57,795 nt of DNA from Oscillospiraceae bacterium (GCA_017408395.1 JAFQUQ010000013.1:1-57795), one strand, 5' to 3'. Shown: positions 35,895 through 43,265, numbered from the stretch's first letter. Made by a program: numbers and translations. The notes: generated by a model not told the origin, from the letters alone.

Positions 35895-35923
35895 ATTATA
35901 TAACATCCTGCCGCAAATTTCTA
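35895..35923 (-). promoter_or_regulatory. Promoter of surface gene D
   Basis: Minus strand TAGAAA (35923-35918), 17 bp, TATAAT (35900-35895). The -35 is not TTGACA-like but resembles those of genes E and F. Confidence 0.45.
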
Positions 35924-35969
35924 TATCCATATCACAAAAATAAATGCACTTTTCTTGTGCATTTACAAT

Positions 35970-36004
35970 AAAAAAACGTCCCGCACTCATTATGCAGGAC
36001 GTTT
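35970..36004 (-). terminator. Terminator after surface protein gene E
   Basis: AAACGTCCTGCA / TGCGGGACGTTT stem then a T-run on the minus strand. Confidence 0.85.
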
Positions 36005-36033
36005 ATATGCTTTATTCAGAAACAGTAATCAGA

Positions 36034-36729
36034 TTACTTTCTCTTTCTGGAAGCGATTGCAGCAGCACCGGCAACTGTCATTACAGCAACGATTGCAGCA
36101 GCAGCTGTGTTACCTGTTGCAGCAGCTGTTGTTTCTTCAACAACAGGAGCTTCTTCTGCTGCAGCTTCTTCTGTTGCAGCACCGCCGCCGAGACCGGAAA
36201 CTGTGAATGTAACTTCGATTGTTGTCCATTCGCCGATAGAAGCGAGGTCGTAAGCTGTTGCGCTCATATCAGTAGCGTCGTTTGCTGTACGAGCATCATC
36301 AGGAAGGGAAGATACCCAGGAGTTGTAGAGGTTAGCTCTTGTAACGATAGCATCGTCAGAAGATGTGTAAGCTGTACCGCTTGGCTGGATTTCAAGACCG
36401 TCAACCTTAACGGAATCGATTGTAAGGATAAGTGTTTCAGCACCGAATGCAACTTCACCGTTTGCAACGCCTACTGCAGCGAATGCGAAGGAGCTTGCAG
36501 GAGCAGCAGCTGTAGCCTTTACTGTGTACTGGCCGTCGCCTGTGATCTTAACTGTTTCAGCAGTTACGTTGTCGTAAGCATTGCCGTCATCCCACCACTG
36601 TGTTGCCCAGTTAGCATCAGAGAACATGATGTAAGCTGTGCCGTCTTCAGAAGCAAAAGCATTGATAGCCATTGCGGATACTGCAACAGCAGCTGCAACT
36701 ACTGCAGCAAAAAACTTTTTGATTTTCAT
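36034..36729 (-). CDS. TGN-tailed surface protein E
   Basis: A 231-aa exported protein. Signal peptide MKIKKFFAAVVAAAVAVSAMAINAFA; beta domain of about 150 residues (YIMFSDANWATQWWDDGN, ITGDGQYTVKATAAA, LTIDSVKVDGLEIQ, WTTIEVTFTVSGLGG) homologous to that of D; short Ala/Glu linker; AAATGNTAAAAIVAVMTVAGAA and RKRK tail. The aromatic patch suggests ligand binding, as in carbohydrate modules. ATG 36729 follows GGAGGAAACAACT. Confidence 0.74.
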   Translation of the reverse strand: MKIKKFFAAVVAAAVAVSAMAINAFASEDGTAYIMFSDANWATQWWDDGNAYDNVTAETVKITGDGQYTVKATAAAPASSFAFAAVGVANGEVAFGAETLILTIDSVKVDGLEIQPSGTAYTSSDDAIVTRANLYNSWVSSLPDDARTANDATDMSATAYDLASIGEWTTIEVTFTVSGLGGGAATEEAAAEEAPVVEETTAAATGNTAAAAIVAVMTVAGAAAIASRKRK

Positions 36730-36784
36730 AGTTGTTTCCTCCAAAATTTTGTTTTTATTTTTCGCTTTAAATTAAGCTGTATTT

Positions 36785-36813
36785 ATTATACAACATCCCA
36801 TTTCAAAAATCTA
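36785..36813 (-). promoter_or_regulatory. Promoter of surface gene E
   Basis: Minus strand TAGATT (36813-36808), 17 bp, TATAAT (36790-36785). Confidence 0.45.
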
Positions 36814-36828
36814 TATCAATATTGCAAA

Positions 36829-36842
36829 AAATAATAACGTTT
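36829..36842 (-). promoter_or_regulatory. cre-like site upstream of gene E
   Basis: Minus strand TGTAAACGTTATTA differs from the CcpA consensus TGWAANCGNTNWCA at one base. It lies just upstream of the -35 region of gene E, where cre sites can activate. Confidence 0.25.
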
Positions 36843-36863
36843 ACATTGTTGTAATTTCACAAT

Positions 36864-36900
36864 AAAAATACACGCCCCGTTTGTCATCGGGACGTGTATG
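36864..36900 (-). terminator. Terminator after surface protein gene F
   Basis: ATACACGTCCCG / CGGGGCGTGTAT stem followed by TTTTTATTG on the minus strand. Confidence 0.85.
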
Positions 36901-36924
36901 TAATGCTTTCAGCTTGTTTAAAAA

Positions 36925-37575
36925 TTACTTTCTCTTTCTGGAAGCGATAGCAGCTGTGCCTGCAACAGCCATTACAGCTGCAACTGCAGCAGCAGTTGTG
37001 TTGCCTGTGGAAGCGGATGTTGTTTCTGCAACAGGAGCTTCTTCAGCAGCAGGAGCGTCAGCGGCAGGAGCGTCGCCGAAGGAAACAGAGAAGTTAACCT
37101 CGAATGTGTTTACAGGTTCGCCGAAGGAGTAGCTGTCGCCTTCTTCAGACATTGGGCAGTCGCCTGCTTCAACAAATGTATCAGCCCAGCCGTTGATCAT
37201 ACAAACGTCGATTACGCCGCTGTCAGGGTTAACGAGTTCGTATTCTGTCTTTGTAGGTGTGAGGGACTTGCCGTTTGCAGTAATGGAATTGATTGTTACA
37301 ATACCGCCCTTGAAAGCTTCAGGAGCTTCTGCACCGTTTACATCCTTGATGTAAAGAGTGATGTAGAGGTTTTCTCCGCCTGCATCGAGAGTAACATTGT
37401 AGTCGCCGCCGTCAGTGCTGATATCGAAAGCGTCGGACTCATAAAGTGTCCAGGATTCGGTATTCTGTGAGTAGAGCTTGCAGCTTACAGTTTCAGCAGC
37501 GAATGTGTTTATAGCCATTGCGGATACTGCAACTGCTGCAGCTGCAACAGCGGCAAAAAACTTTCTGATCTTCAT
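36925..37575 (-). CDS. TGN-tailed surface protein F
   Basis: A 216-aa exported protein. Signal peptide MKIRKFFAAVAAAAVAVSAMAINTFA, nearly that of E; beta domain (SWTLYESDAFDISTDGGDYNV, LYITLYIKDVNG, VNTFEVNFSVSFG); Ala/Pro linker; SASTGNTTAAAVAAVMAVAG and RKRK. The domain is a divergent relative of the D/E type. ATG 37575 follows CGGAGGAATTTTATT. Confidence 0.73.
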   Translation of the reverse strand: MKIRKFFAAVAAAAVAVSAMAINTFAAETVSCKLYSQNTESWTLYESDAFDISTDGGDYNVTLDAGGENLYITLYIKDVNGAEAPEAFKGGIVTINSITANGKSLTPTKTEYELVNPDSGVIDVCMINGWADTFVEAGDCPMSEEGDSYSFGEPVNTFEVNFSVSFGDAPAADAPAAEEAPVAETTSASTGNTTAAAVAAVMAVAGTAAIASRKRK

Positions 37576-37626
37576 AATAAAATTCCTCCGTAATTCAATT
37601 TTGCACATTAAATGTGTCTATCATAA

Positions 37627-37655
37627 ATTATACTGTATTTCTTCGTTAAAATCTA
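37627..37655 (-). promoter_or_regulatory. Promoter of surface gene F
   Basis: Minus strand TAGATT (37655-37650), 17 bp, TATAAT (37632-37627), the same -35 as gene E. Confidence 0.45.
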
Positions 37656-37701
37656 CTGTCTGTTCTACAAATTACGCAGGCAAATATTGTTTAAAATGTA
37701 C

Positions 37702-37732
37702 AAAACCCGCCTGTGTTTTCACACAGACGGGT
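37702..37732 (-). terminator. Terminator after gene G
   Basis: ACCCGTCTGTGT / ACACAGGCGGGT stem followed by TTTTG on the minus strand. Confidence 0.75.
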
Positions 37733-37753
37733 CGTCGTCCGAAAAAATCGGAA

Positions 37754-38071
37754 TTACTTGTTAGCCTTCTTAGCAACAACAGCTGCAGCAGCAAGAGCTA
37801 CAGGAATTACTGCGAGAGCGATAGGAGCGTTGCCTGTGCCTGGGTTTTCAACAACAGGAACATCTTCTACTACTGGTTCATCAACTACATCTTCAACAGG
37901 TTCGTCGATGATTTCATCGTCAACGATTTCGTCGTCAACAACTTCTTCAGTAACTTCATCTTCGATAACGTCTTCGTCAGCTTCAACGCCAGCAGCGGAT
38001 GCTGTCATACCGATAAGTGCAACGGACATAGCGCAAGCTGCGATAGCAGCAAGAATCTTCTTCATTGTCAT
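37754..38071 (-). CDS. Surface stalk protein G with NPGTGN tail
   Basis: A 105-aa exported protein with no globular domain. Signal peptide MKKILAAIAACAMSVALIGMTASA; then about 50 residues of Glu, Asp and Val (VIEDEVTEEVVDDEIVDDEI...). The tail ENPGTGNAP, hydrophobic helix, KKANK resembles a sortase signal of the NPxTG type. It thus shows what the TGN motif of its neighbours may be. GGAGGAATTTATT precedes ATG 38071. Confidence 0.72.
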   Translation of the reverse strand: MTMKKILAAIAACAMSVALIGMTASAAGVEADEDVIEDEVTEEVVDDEIVDDEIIDEPVEDVVDEPVVEDVPVVENPGTGNAPIALAVIPVALAAAAVVAKKANK

Positions 38072-38125
38072 AATAAATTCCTCCAGTTTGATAATAGGTT
38101 TATAATCTTTTTTGACTATGGTGTT

Positions 38126-38154
38126 ATTATATCACAGTATTTCCGAAATTCAAA
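38126..38154 (-). promoter_or_regulatory. Promoter of gene G
   Basis: Minus strand TTTGAA (38154-38149), 17 bp, TATAAT (38131-38126). Confidence 0.5.
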
Positions 38155-38435
38155 GTGTTATTCCACCATATTTTTAATGAATTTTGTTTTTTATTTTGCA
38201 CATTATCACCAAAAACGGCGATTTTTTTCACGTAAAAATTAAAATTCAGTTACAATTACGGCGTTTTTACGTCACACACGTTTCCTCCGCAGTGATTTTT
38301 CTTTGAATTTCCAACTGCAATTCACCTTAAATATATTGTGCCCCGATTTCCGTATTTATTCATAGCTCTGTTTTTAAATTTATACACGCTGTAAATTCAC
38401 TTTTTAAAATAAACCGAAAGTAAATAAAAAATCTG

Positions 38436-38464
38436 TTGACAAACGAAAATTTATATGCTATAAT
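38436..38464 (+). promoter_or_regulatory. Consensus orphan promoter P1
   Basis: TTGACA (38436-38441), 17 bp, TATAAT (38459-38464). No coding frame with a ribosome site follows. The stretch 38155-38435 upstream is AT-rich and I see no gene in it. Confidence 0.75.
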
Positions 38465-38470
38465 ATAGTT

Positions 38471-38640
38471 TAAATTAAAAATTGCAGTTTTGATTTTCTG
38501 CATTTAATTTACACAAAGAAGTTACCATTGTGCCCTGAAATTCTATCTTTTGATTGAAGCGGCAAGATACATTTAACAATTATGTCAATTCAAGTGCTGG
38601 CATTTTGTGCATATATACAAAAACAAAAAAATTAGCCTGA
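38471..38640 (+). ncRNA. Candidate structured RNA from P1
   Basis: The sequence after P1 can form successive hairpins: AAATTAAA-TGCAG / CTGCA-TTTAATTT (about 38470-38513), CACAA / TTGTG and TATCTT / AAGATA. No terminator is seen before the next promoter, so the 3' end is uncertain and the RNA might continue to 38814. It is not recognised as 6S, SRP, tmRNA or RNase P. Confidence 0.4.
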
Positions 38641-38645
38641 AACTG

Positions 38646-38674
38646 TTGACGTACAGCATCTTATGCGTTATAAT
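38646..38674 (+). promoter_or_regulatory. Orphan promoter P2
   Basis: TTGACG (38646-38651), 17 bp, TATAAT (38669-38674). Confidence 0.75.
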
Positions 38675-38680
38675 AATGAT

Positions 38681-38814
38681 GATGTTAGAATTCGTAAAAA
38701 TTCTATTTTAATTTAGTTTAACATCCGTTTTGTTGTCTCCTTTCTTTTGTTCTACACATATTTTTTATTATCTCATCTGATTTTCGCAGGACACCGTTGT
38801 CCTGCATTTTTTTT
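38681..38814 (+). ncRNA. Candidate trans-acting small RNA
   Basis: About 134 nt between promoter P2 and an intrinsic terminator, without an open frame. The 5' part closes with GATGTTA / TAACATC. The middle is an unpaired C/T tract including GTCTCCTTTCTTTT, which is complementary to ribosome binding sites such as GAAAGGAGA. This layout (5' stem, pyrimidine seed, terminator) is typical of sRNAs that block translation. Confidence 0.55.
38786..38814 (+). terminator. Terminator of the candidate sRNA
   Basis: GCAGGACA-CCGT-TGTCCTGC followed by eight Ts after one A. Confidence 0.9.
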
Positions 38815-38844
38815 GCATTTTTTACGATACTATAATAATAGAAA

Positions 38845-38873
38845 TTGACAAATAACTTTGTTTGAGCTATAAT
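38845..38873 (+). promoter_or_regulatory. Consensus promoter of metG
   Basis: TTGACA (38845-38850), 17 bp, TATAAT (38868-38873). The leader is only about 30 nt, too short for a T-box or riboswitch. Confidence 0.8.
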
Positions 38874-38910
38874 ATAGTGTATGATTTTAACCTTTCAGGA
38901 GGATTTCAAT

Positions 38911-40857
38911 ATGTCAAAGACACCATTTTACATTACCACTCCGATTTACTACCCATCGGGCAACCCTCACATCGGTCACTGCTACACAACCGTTGCCTGC
39001 GACTCCATCGCACGCTACAAAAGAATGCAGGGCTATGACGTAATGTTCCTTACAGGCACAGATGAGCACGGCCAGAAAATTGAGCTTAAGGCTGCCGAAA
39101 AGGGTGTTACACCTCAGCAGTACGTTGACGAGATCGTTGAAATTTTCAAGAAGCTCTGGAGCTATATGAACATCAGCTACGACAGATACATCCGTACAAC
39201 CGACGATTACCACGTTGAAGCCGTTCAGAAAATTTTCAAGAACCTTTACGACAAGGGCTACATCTACAAGGGCGAGTATTCAGGCAAATACTGCACCCCT
39301 TGCGAAAGCTTCTGGACAGATTCACAGCTTGTTGACGGCAAGTGCCCCGACTGCGGCCGTGAAGTCGTTGAAGCAAAGGAAGAGGCTTACTTCTTTAAAA
39401 TGTCACCATTTGCTGAAAGAATTGAAAAGCTTCTTACAGAAACAGACTATCTCCGTCCTAAGACAAGAGCTACCGAGCTTGTAAACAACTTCATCAAGCC
39501 GGGCCTTGAAGACCTCTGCGTGTCAAGAACATCCTTCAAGTGGGGCGTTCCTGTTTCATTTGATGAAAAGCACGTTGTTTACGTATGGATAGACGCTCTC
39601 TCAAACTATATCACAGCTCTCGGCTACCAGAACAGCGCTCACGATGATTACGCTAAATATTGGCCTGCCGACACCCATATGGTTGCAAAGGACATTATGC
39701 GTTTCCACGCTATCATCTGGCCTGCAATGCTTATGGCTCTTGACCTTCCTCTGCCTAAGCACCTTGCTGTGCACGGCTGGATCACCTTCAACGGTCAGAA
39801 GATGAGCAAATCCATGGGCAACGTTGTTGACCCGTTTGTACTTGGTGAACGCTACGGCGCAGATTCCATCCGCTACCATATTCTCCGTGAAATGGCTCTC
39901 GGCGCAGACAGCTCCTTCTCAAACGAAATTATGATAAACCGTATCAACTCCGACCTTGCAAACGGTCTGGGCAACCTTATTTCAAGAACCGTTGCAATGG
40001 TGCTCAAATACTTCGACGGCACTCTCCCCGAAGAAAAGCAGAAGGGTGATTTTGACGACGCTCTCATTGAAGCAATGACATCACTCCGCCCTGTTGTTGA
40101 CGAAGCTGTTGAAAATACACAGCTCAACGTTGCTCTCGCTGAAATCTTCAAGGTAGTATCCGCCGCAAACAAGTACATCGACGAAACTGCACCGTGGGTA
40201 CTCGCAAAGAACGAGGCAGACAAGCCAAGACTTGCAGCTGTTCTTTACAACCTCCTCGAAGCGATCAGAATTACAACCACTCTCCTCTCCGCATTTATGC
40301 CTACCGATATGCCTAAGGCGTGGGAACAGATCGGCGCTTCCGCCGAACACACTTCCTACGAAAATGCCGACAAGTACGGCGTGCTTCCTGCAAACGTGAC
40401 CGTAAAGAAGGGCGACGTTCTCTTCCCGAGAATTGACGTTGACAAGGAAATCGACGAGCTTAATGCACTCATTATGGCGGCCGCTCCCAAGGAAGAAGCT
40501 GACGAGGACAAGGCTAATCTTGTGCCTCTGTCTGAAACCATCAGCATTGACGATTTCTGCAAGGTTGACCTGAGAGTTGCAGAGGTAAAGGAATGCGAAA
40601 AGGTGCCTAAGGCAAAGAAGCTTCTTAAGCTTCAGCTTGACGACGGCTTCGGCGGCAGACAGGTAGTATCGGGTATTGCAAAATGGTACGCTCCCGAAGA
40701 CCTTATCGGAAAGAAGATAATCGTTGTTGCAAACCTTGCTCCCGCAAAGCTCTGCGGCGTAGAAAGCCAGGGTATGATAGTAGCGGCTGACGTAGGCGAG
40801 GATGCAAGAGTAATCTTCGTTGACAGCGACATCCCTAACGGTTCAAAGTTAAGATAA
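38911..40857 (+). CDS. metG: Methionyl-tRNA synthetase
   Basis: A 648-aa class I synthetase charging tRNA-Met. HIGH is seen as NPHIGHCYT near residue 19, the zinc knuckle as CTPCESFW...CPDCG near 128-147 and KMSKSMGN near 296. A C-terminal EMAP-type tRNA-binding domain (about 545-648, KVDLRVAEVKECEKVPKAKKL) is fused. I choose ATG 38911 (MSKTPFYITTPIYYPS) behind CAGGAGGA; the frame opens earlier at 38881 without a ribosome site. Confidence 0.96.
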   Translation: MSKTPFYITTPIYYPSGNPHIGHCYTTVACDSIARYKRMQGYDVMFLTGTDEHGQKIELKAAEKGVTPQQYVDEIVEIFKKLWSYMNISYDRYIRTTDDYHVEAVQKIFKNLYDKGYIYKGEYSGKYCTPCESFWTDSQLVDGKCPDCGREVVEAKEEAYFFKMSPFAERIEKLLTETDYLRPKTRATELVNNFIKPGLEDLCVSRTSFKWGVPVSFDEKHVVYVWIDALSNYITALGYQNSAHDDYAKYWPADTHMVAKDIMRFHAIIWPAMLMALDLPLPKHLAVHGWITFNGQKMSKSMGNVVDPFVLGERYGADSIRYHILREMALGADSSFSNEIMINRINSDLANGLGNLISRTVAMVLKYFDGTLPEEKQKGDFDDALIEAMTSLRPVVDEAVENTQLNVALAEIFKVVSAANKYIDETAPWVLAKNEADKPRLAAVLYNLLEAIRITTTLLSAFMPTDMPKAWEQIGASAEHTSYENADKYGVLPANVTVKKGDVLFPRIDVDKEIDELNALIMAAAPKEEADEDKANLVPLSETISIDDFCKVDLRVAEVKECEKVPKAKKLLKLQLDDGFGGRQVVSGIAKWYAPEDLIGKKIIVVANLAPAKLCGVESQGMIVAADVGEDARVIFVDSDIPNGSKLR

Positions 40858-40878
40858 CGCCGTATGCGGTATAGATAA

Positions 40879-40921
40879 AAATAAGCTGACTCCGTAATTT
40901 GTACGGGGTCAGCTTATTTTG
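40879..40921 (+). terminator. Terminator after metG
   Basis: ATAAGCTGACTCCGT pairs with ACGGGGTCAGCTTAT, followed by TTTT. Confidence 0.85.
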
Positions 40922-41003
40922 TCGAAAAAGTCTTTTCGGCAATGAATATTCGTTTTTCACTAGTCCGTAGACAGGCTCTGACGGGCGGATAATATCCGCC
41001 CGT
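40919..41003. repeat. Repeat fragment and hairpin between metG and yfbR
   Basis: GTCGAAAAAGTCTTTTCGGC and AATGAATA match the element at 20.85 kb, here truncated. It ends with a perfect ACGGGCGGAT / ATCCGCCCGT hairpin (40981-41003). Confidence 0.55.
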
Positions 41004-41026
41004 TTAATTTTATCCGCAAAAATTTA

Positions 41027-41620
41027 TTATGTCTGCTCATCAAGCGTACAGTCGTAGCTTGGCAGGAATTTTTCAATGAAATAATCCACTTCGGGCATTT
41101 TCATTTCACGCAGGGACTCCATCGAAGCCTTTTCTGCACTTAAAAAGTCGGAATTTCCCGTCGCACGCTCCTCTATGCACTTTACCAGCGCAGAAAGCTT
41201 GTCCGCCGCTTTTACAAGCTGCCACAGCTCCTTTTCTTCGTCGGAACAGTCATCCTCAGGTGAAAGCAGAGGTCTGAATTCGCCCTGCATTTCGTCGGGA
41301 AGCATTGACACAAGCTTGTTTTTGGCGGTGTTCTCGACTTCCTTGTAAGCATTGCGTATTTCGGGGTTGTAATATTTAACGGGGGTAGGCAGGTCGCCTG
41401 TGATAATTTCCGTTACATCGTGGAAAACTCCAAGCAGTGCACATCTTTCAGCGTTTACATTTCCTCCGAAATAGGTGTTTCTTATGACCGCAAGACAATG
41501 TGCAAGCATTGCGGTTTCAAGGCTGTGTTCGGAAATATTTTCGCTTCTTGTGTTCCGCATAAGCCCCCATCTATTGATAAGCTTCATTCTGGCAAGCATT
41601 GAGTAAAACTGGTTCTGCAT
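41027..41620 (-). CDS. yfbR: HD-domain 5'-deoxynucleotidase YfbR
   Basis: A 197-aa HD-superfamily phosphohydrolase matching YfbR: RWGLMRNTRSENISEHS near residue 17 with the first His, FHDVTEIITGDLPTPVKY near 70 with the HD pair, and KAADKLSALVKCIEE with the last Asp. It hydrolyses deoxynucleoside 5'-monophosphates. It follows the SHOCT gene with AAAGGAG inside that gene's end, so the two are coupled. Confidence 0.92.
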   Translation of the reverse strand: MQNQFYSMLARMKLINRWGLMRNTRSENISEHSLETAMLAHCLAVIRNTYFGGNVNAERCALLGVFHDVTEIITGDLPTPVKYYNPEIRNAYKEVENTAKNKLVSMLPDEMQGEFRPLLSPEDDCSDEEKELWQLVKAADKLSALVKCIEERATGNSDFLSAEKASMESLREMKMPEVDYFIEKFLPSYDCTLDEQT

Positions 41621-41621
41621 A

Positions 41622-42116
41622 TTAATTATTATCTCCTTTGTTTAAAATTTCCGCTTTTTTACGCTCATATTCCTCCTGCGTAATGCTGTTTGCTTCATAT
41701 TTAAGCTCAAGCTCGTTGAGCGCCTTTTCTGTGGGGTCAAAGGGCTTTGCACAGGACGCAGGCACGGCACCGCCCTCGTTTTCGTCGTAAGCATAGCCGA
41801 ATGCGGAAACCAGCAGCTTCTGCTGTAAGGACGCCAGCAGCCGATTAAGCACAAATGACACCGCCCTTATTACAACACACCCTATCACAGCCGCCAGCAG
41901 ATACATCCACCACGTCGCCCCTATCGTCAGCAGATTAAGCACAGCAGCCACGATAACCGCCGCAACATATACTACCATAAGCAGCGGCGCACCCACTCCC
42001 GTCAGAAACGTCAGCAGCGTCACGATCACCAGTATCACCACGCTGAAAAACTGCTTTACTGAGCGTATGGGGTTTTCTTTTATCCTGTCAAAAAGGGATT
42101 TCTTTTCCTTTTCCAT
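41622..42116 (-). CDS. Membrane protein with SHOCT-like tail
   Basis: A 164-aa protein. A basic N-terminus, two or three hydrophobic segments between residues 20 and 95, and a C-terminal SHOCT-like helix pair (LNELELKYEANSITQEEYERKKAEIL). SHOCT tails are short oligomerisation or regulatory modules found on many membrane proteins. The function is unknown. It is the first gene of a two-gene unit with yfbR. Confidence 0.75.
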   Translation of the reverse strand: MEKEKKSLFDRIKENPIRSVKQFFSVVILVIVTLLTFLTGVGAPLLMVVYVAAVIVAAVLNLLTIGATWWMYLLAAVIGCVVIRAVSFVLNRLLASLQQKLLVSAFGYAYDENEGGAVPASCAKPFDPTEKALNELELKYEANSITQEEYERKKAEILNKGDNN

Positions 42117-42147
42117 TTAACACCTCATAAAGTAAATTTATGTTTAC

Positions 42148-42176
42148 ATTATATACAAATAAATCATAAATTTCAA
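42148..42176 (-). promoter_or_regulatory. Promoter of the SHOCT-yfbR unit
   Basis: Minus strand TTGAAA (42176-42171), 17 bp, TATAAT (42153-42148). Confidence 0.65.
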
Positions 42177-42187
42177 GTATTTTTTTC

Positions 42188-42216
42188 TTGAAAATAGCTA
42201 AAAGATGTGTTATAAT
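42188..42216 (+). promoter_or_regulatory. Promoter of the 42.3-kb gene
   Basis: TTGAAA (42188-42193), 17 bp, TATAAT (42211-42216), divergent from the SHOCT-yfbR promoter. A TGACGGCA / TGCCGTCA leader hairpin follows (42234-42256). Confidence 0.7.
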
Positions 42217-42281
42217 ATATTTAAAGTCAATAAGTGACGGCAGAAGTGTGCCGTCAGATTCAGAAAGGATGATTTTGTTAA

Positions 42282-42809
42282 ATGGATATATTTACGGAGC
42301 AGCTTGTTAAAAGACCCGCATCGGGTAAAACCACGGCACTGAAAGCGCTTATAGGCGTAGGTGCGGCAATAGTGTGTCTTATTTCGGTTTATCTTATGCT
42401 GCTGGGCTTTGCAATTGCTCTATTCATTATTCTCGGTGCTTGCTACGGGGCTTTTTTCCTTATGTCAAACCTTGACGTTGAGTACGAATACATCGTTACC
42501 AACGGTGAAATCGACATCGACAAGATAATCGCCCAGCGTACAAGAAAGCGTCTTCTTACAGCAAAGGCTTCAAGCTTTGAACGCTTCGGCAAGCTTGCCG
42601 ACGCTCCTGCAATCGAGTCGGGCGTTACAACCATTCAGGCAGAGGGCACAAGCGCAAATTCTTCGGAAGCTTACTACGCAGACCTTCCGCACCCCGCTTT
42701 CGGAAACGTAAGACTTATCTTCTCCCCCGAAGAAAAAGTGATCGAAGCGCTCCGCCCTTATTTCTCACGCAACCTTCGTGTTGAGTACGACCGCAAATAC
42801 GGGAACTGA
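42282..42809 (+). CDS. Membrane protein of unknown function (175 aa, DUF6106-like)
   Basis: Two hydrophobic segments (about residues 20-60) are followed by a cytoplasmic domain with DVEYEYIVTNGEIDIDKIIAQRTRKRLL, a PH-like motif in which a membrane protein displays a short beta domain. I recall this pattern as DUF6106 in Clostridia, though I cannot confirm it. AGAAAGGATG precedes the ATG region. It is followed 34 nt later by the AcpS-like gene. Confidence 0.65.
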   Translation: MDIFTEQLVKRPASGKTTALKALIGVGAAIVCLISVYLMLLGFAIALFIILGACYGAFFLMSNLDVEYEYIVTNGEIDIDKIIAQRTRKRLLTAKASSFERFGKLADAPAIESGVTTIQAEGTSANSSEAYYADLPHPAFGNVRLIFSPEEKVIEALRPYFSRNLRVEYDRKYGN

Positions 42810-42843
42810 TAACCATTAAATAACCTCAGAAAGGATAACCGCT

Positions 42844-43206
42844 ATGATTATCGAAACCTACCACGTTGATATGCCCCACTTCCGTGAACTCATCAAGAAG
42901 CCTAAATTTCTTGCACGACTCTATTCTCCCCAGGAAATGAAATTCCTTATGAAAAAGAATTTTTCACCGTACATCACAGCTGAAATGTACTGTGCAAAGA
43001 TGGCTTTCAGAAAGGTTATGGGTGCAAATTTCAGCGGATGCGATTTCCGTGAAATTTCCGTTCTTGCAGACTATACAGGCGGTTATTATATAAGCCTGTC
43101 AGGCGAAGCAAAGCACCGCTTTATGCCCCTTAAACTGCGAGCAAGCGTTTCCTGCTCACACTCAAAATCACTTGCTTCAAGCACGGTTTTATTCTACGAT
43201 AATTAA
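42844..43206 (+). CDS. acpS: AcpS-like holo-ACP synthase, possibly inactive
   Basis: A 120-aa protein with the AcpS pattern: an early Asp (YHVDMPHF, the G-I/L-D position), ARLYSPQEMKFL, and a C-terminal VSCSHSKSLASSTVLF matching VSxSHxxxxA. It sits directly before nnr, as acpS often does in Firmicutes. The helix that normally reads AAKEA, whose Glu binds the metal, reads CAKMA here, so that Glu is Met. It is either a diverged enzyme with altered metal binding or a non-catalytic paralogue. Confidence 0.65.
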   Translation: MIIETYHVDMPHFRELIKKPKFLARLYSPQEMKFLMKKNFSPYITAEMYCAKMAFRKVMGANFSGCDFREISVLADYTGGYYISLSGEAKHRFMPLKLRASVSCSHSKSLASSTVLFYDN

Positions 43207-43265
43207 ACTTTCACAGCCCCACTCGAAAAAGTGGGGTTGAATTTTAAGCACAGGAGGCTTTATTT

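Noticed and set aside
35944..36834. Long Cys/Ser-rich plus-strand frame opposite surface protein E
   Set aside because: It is the antisense shadow of a codon-biased gene; it has no ribosome site and an improbable Cys/Ser composition.
37478..38242. 254-aa plus-strand frame across genes F-G
   Set aside because: Low-complexity antisense of signal-peptide and stalk regions, crossing a terminator and promoters.
38471..38640. 6S RNA
   Set aside because: It has the right size and context but I see no single long rod with a central bubble; left as an unnamed candidate.
38881..38910. Earlier in-frame start for metG
   Set aside because: No ribosome site; it lies at the predicted transcription start, and the family begins at MSKTPFYITTPIYYP.
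38243..38910. T-box or SAM riboswitch for metG
   Set aside because: No T-box core or SAM-riboswitch core is visible, and metG has its own promoter with a leader of only about 30 nt.
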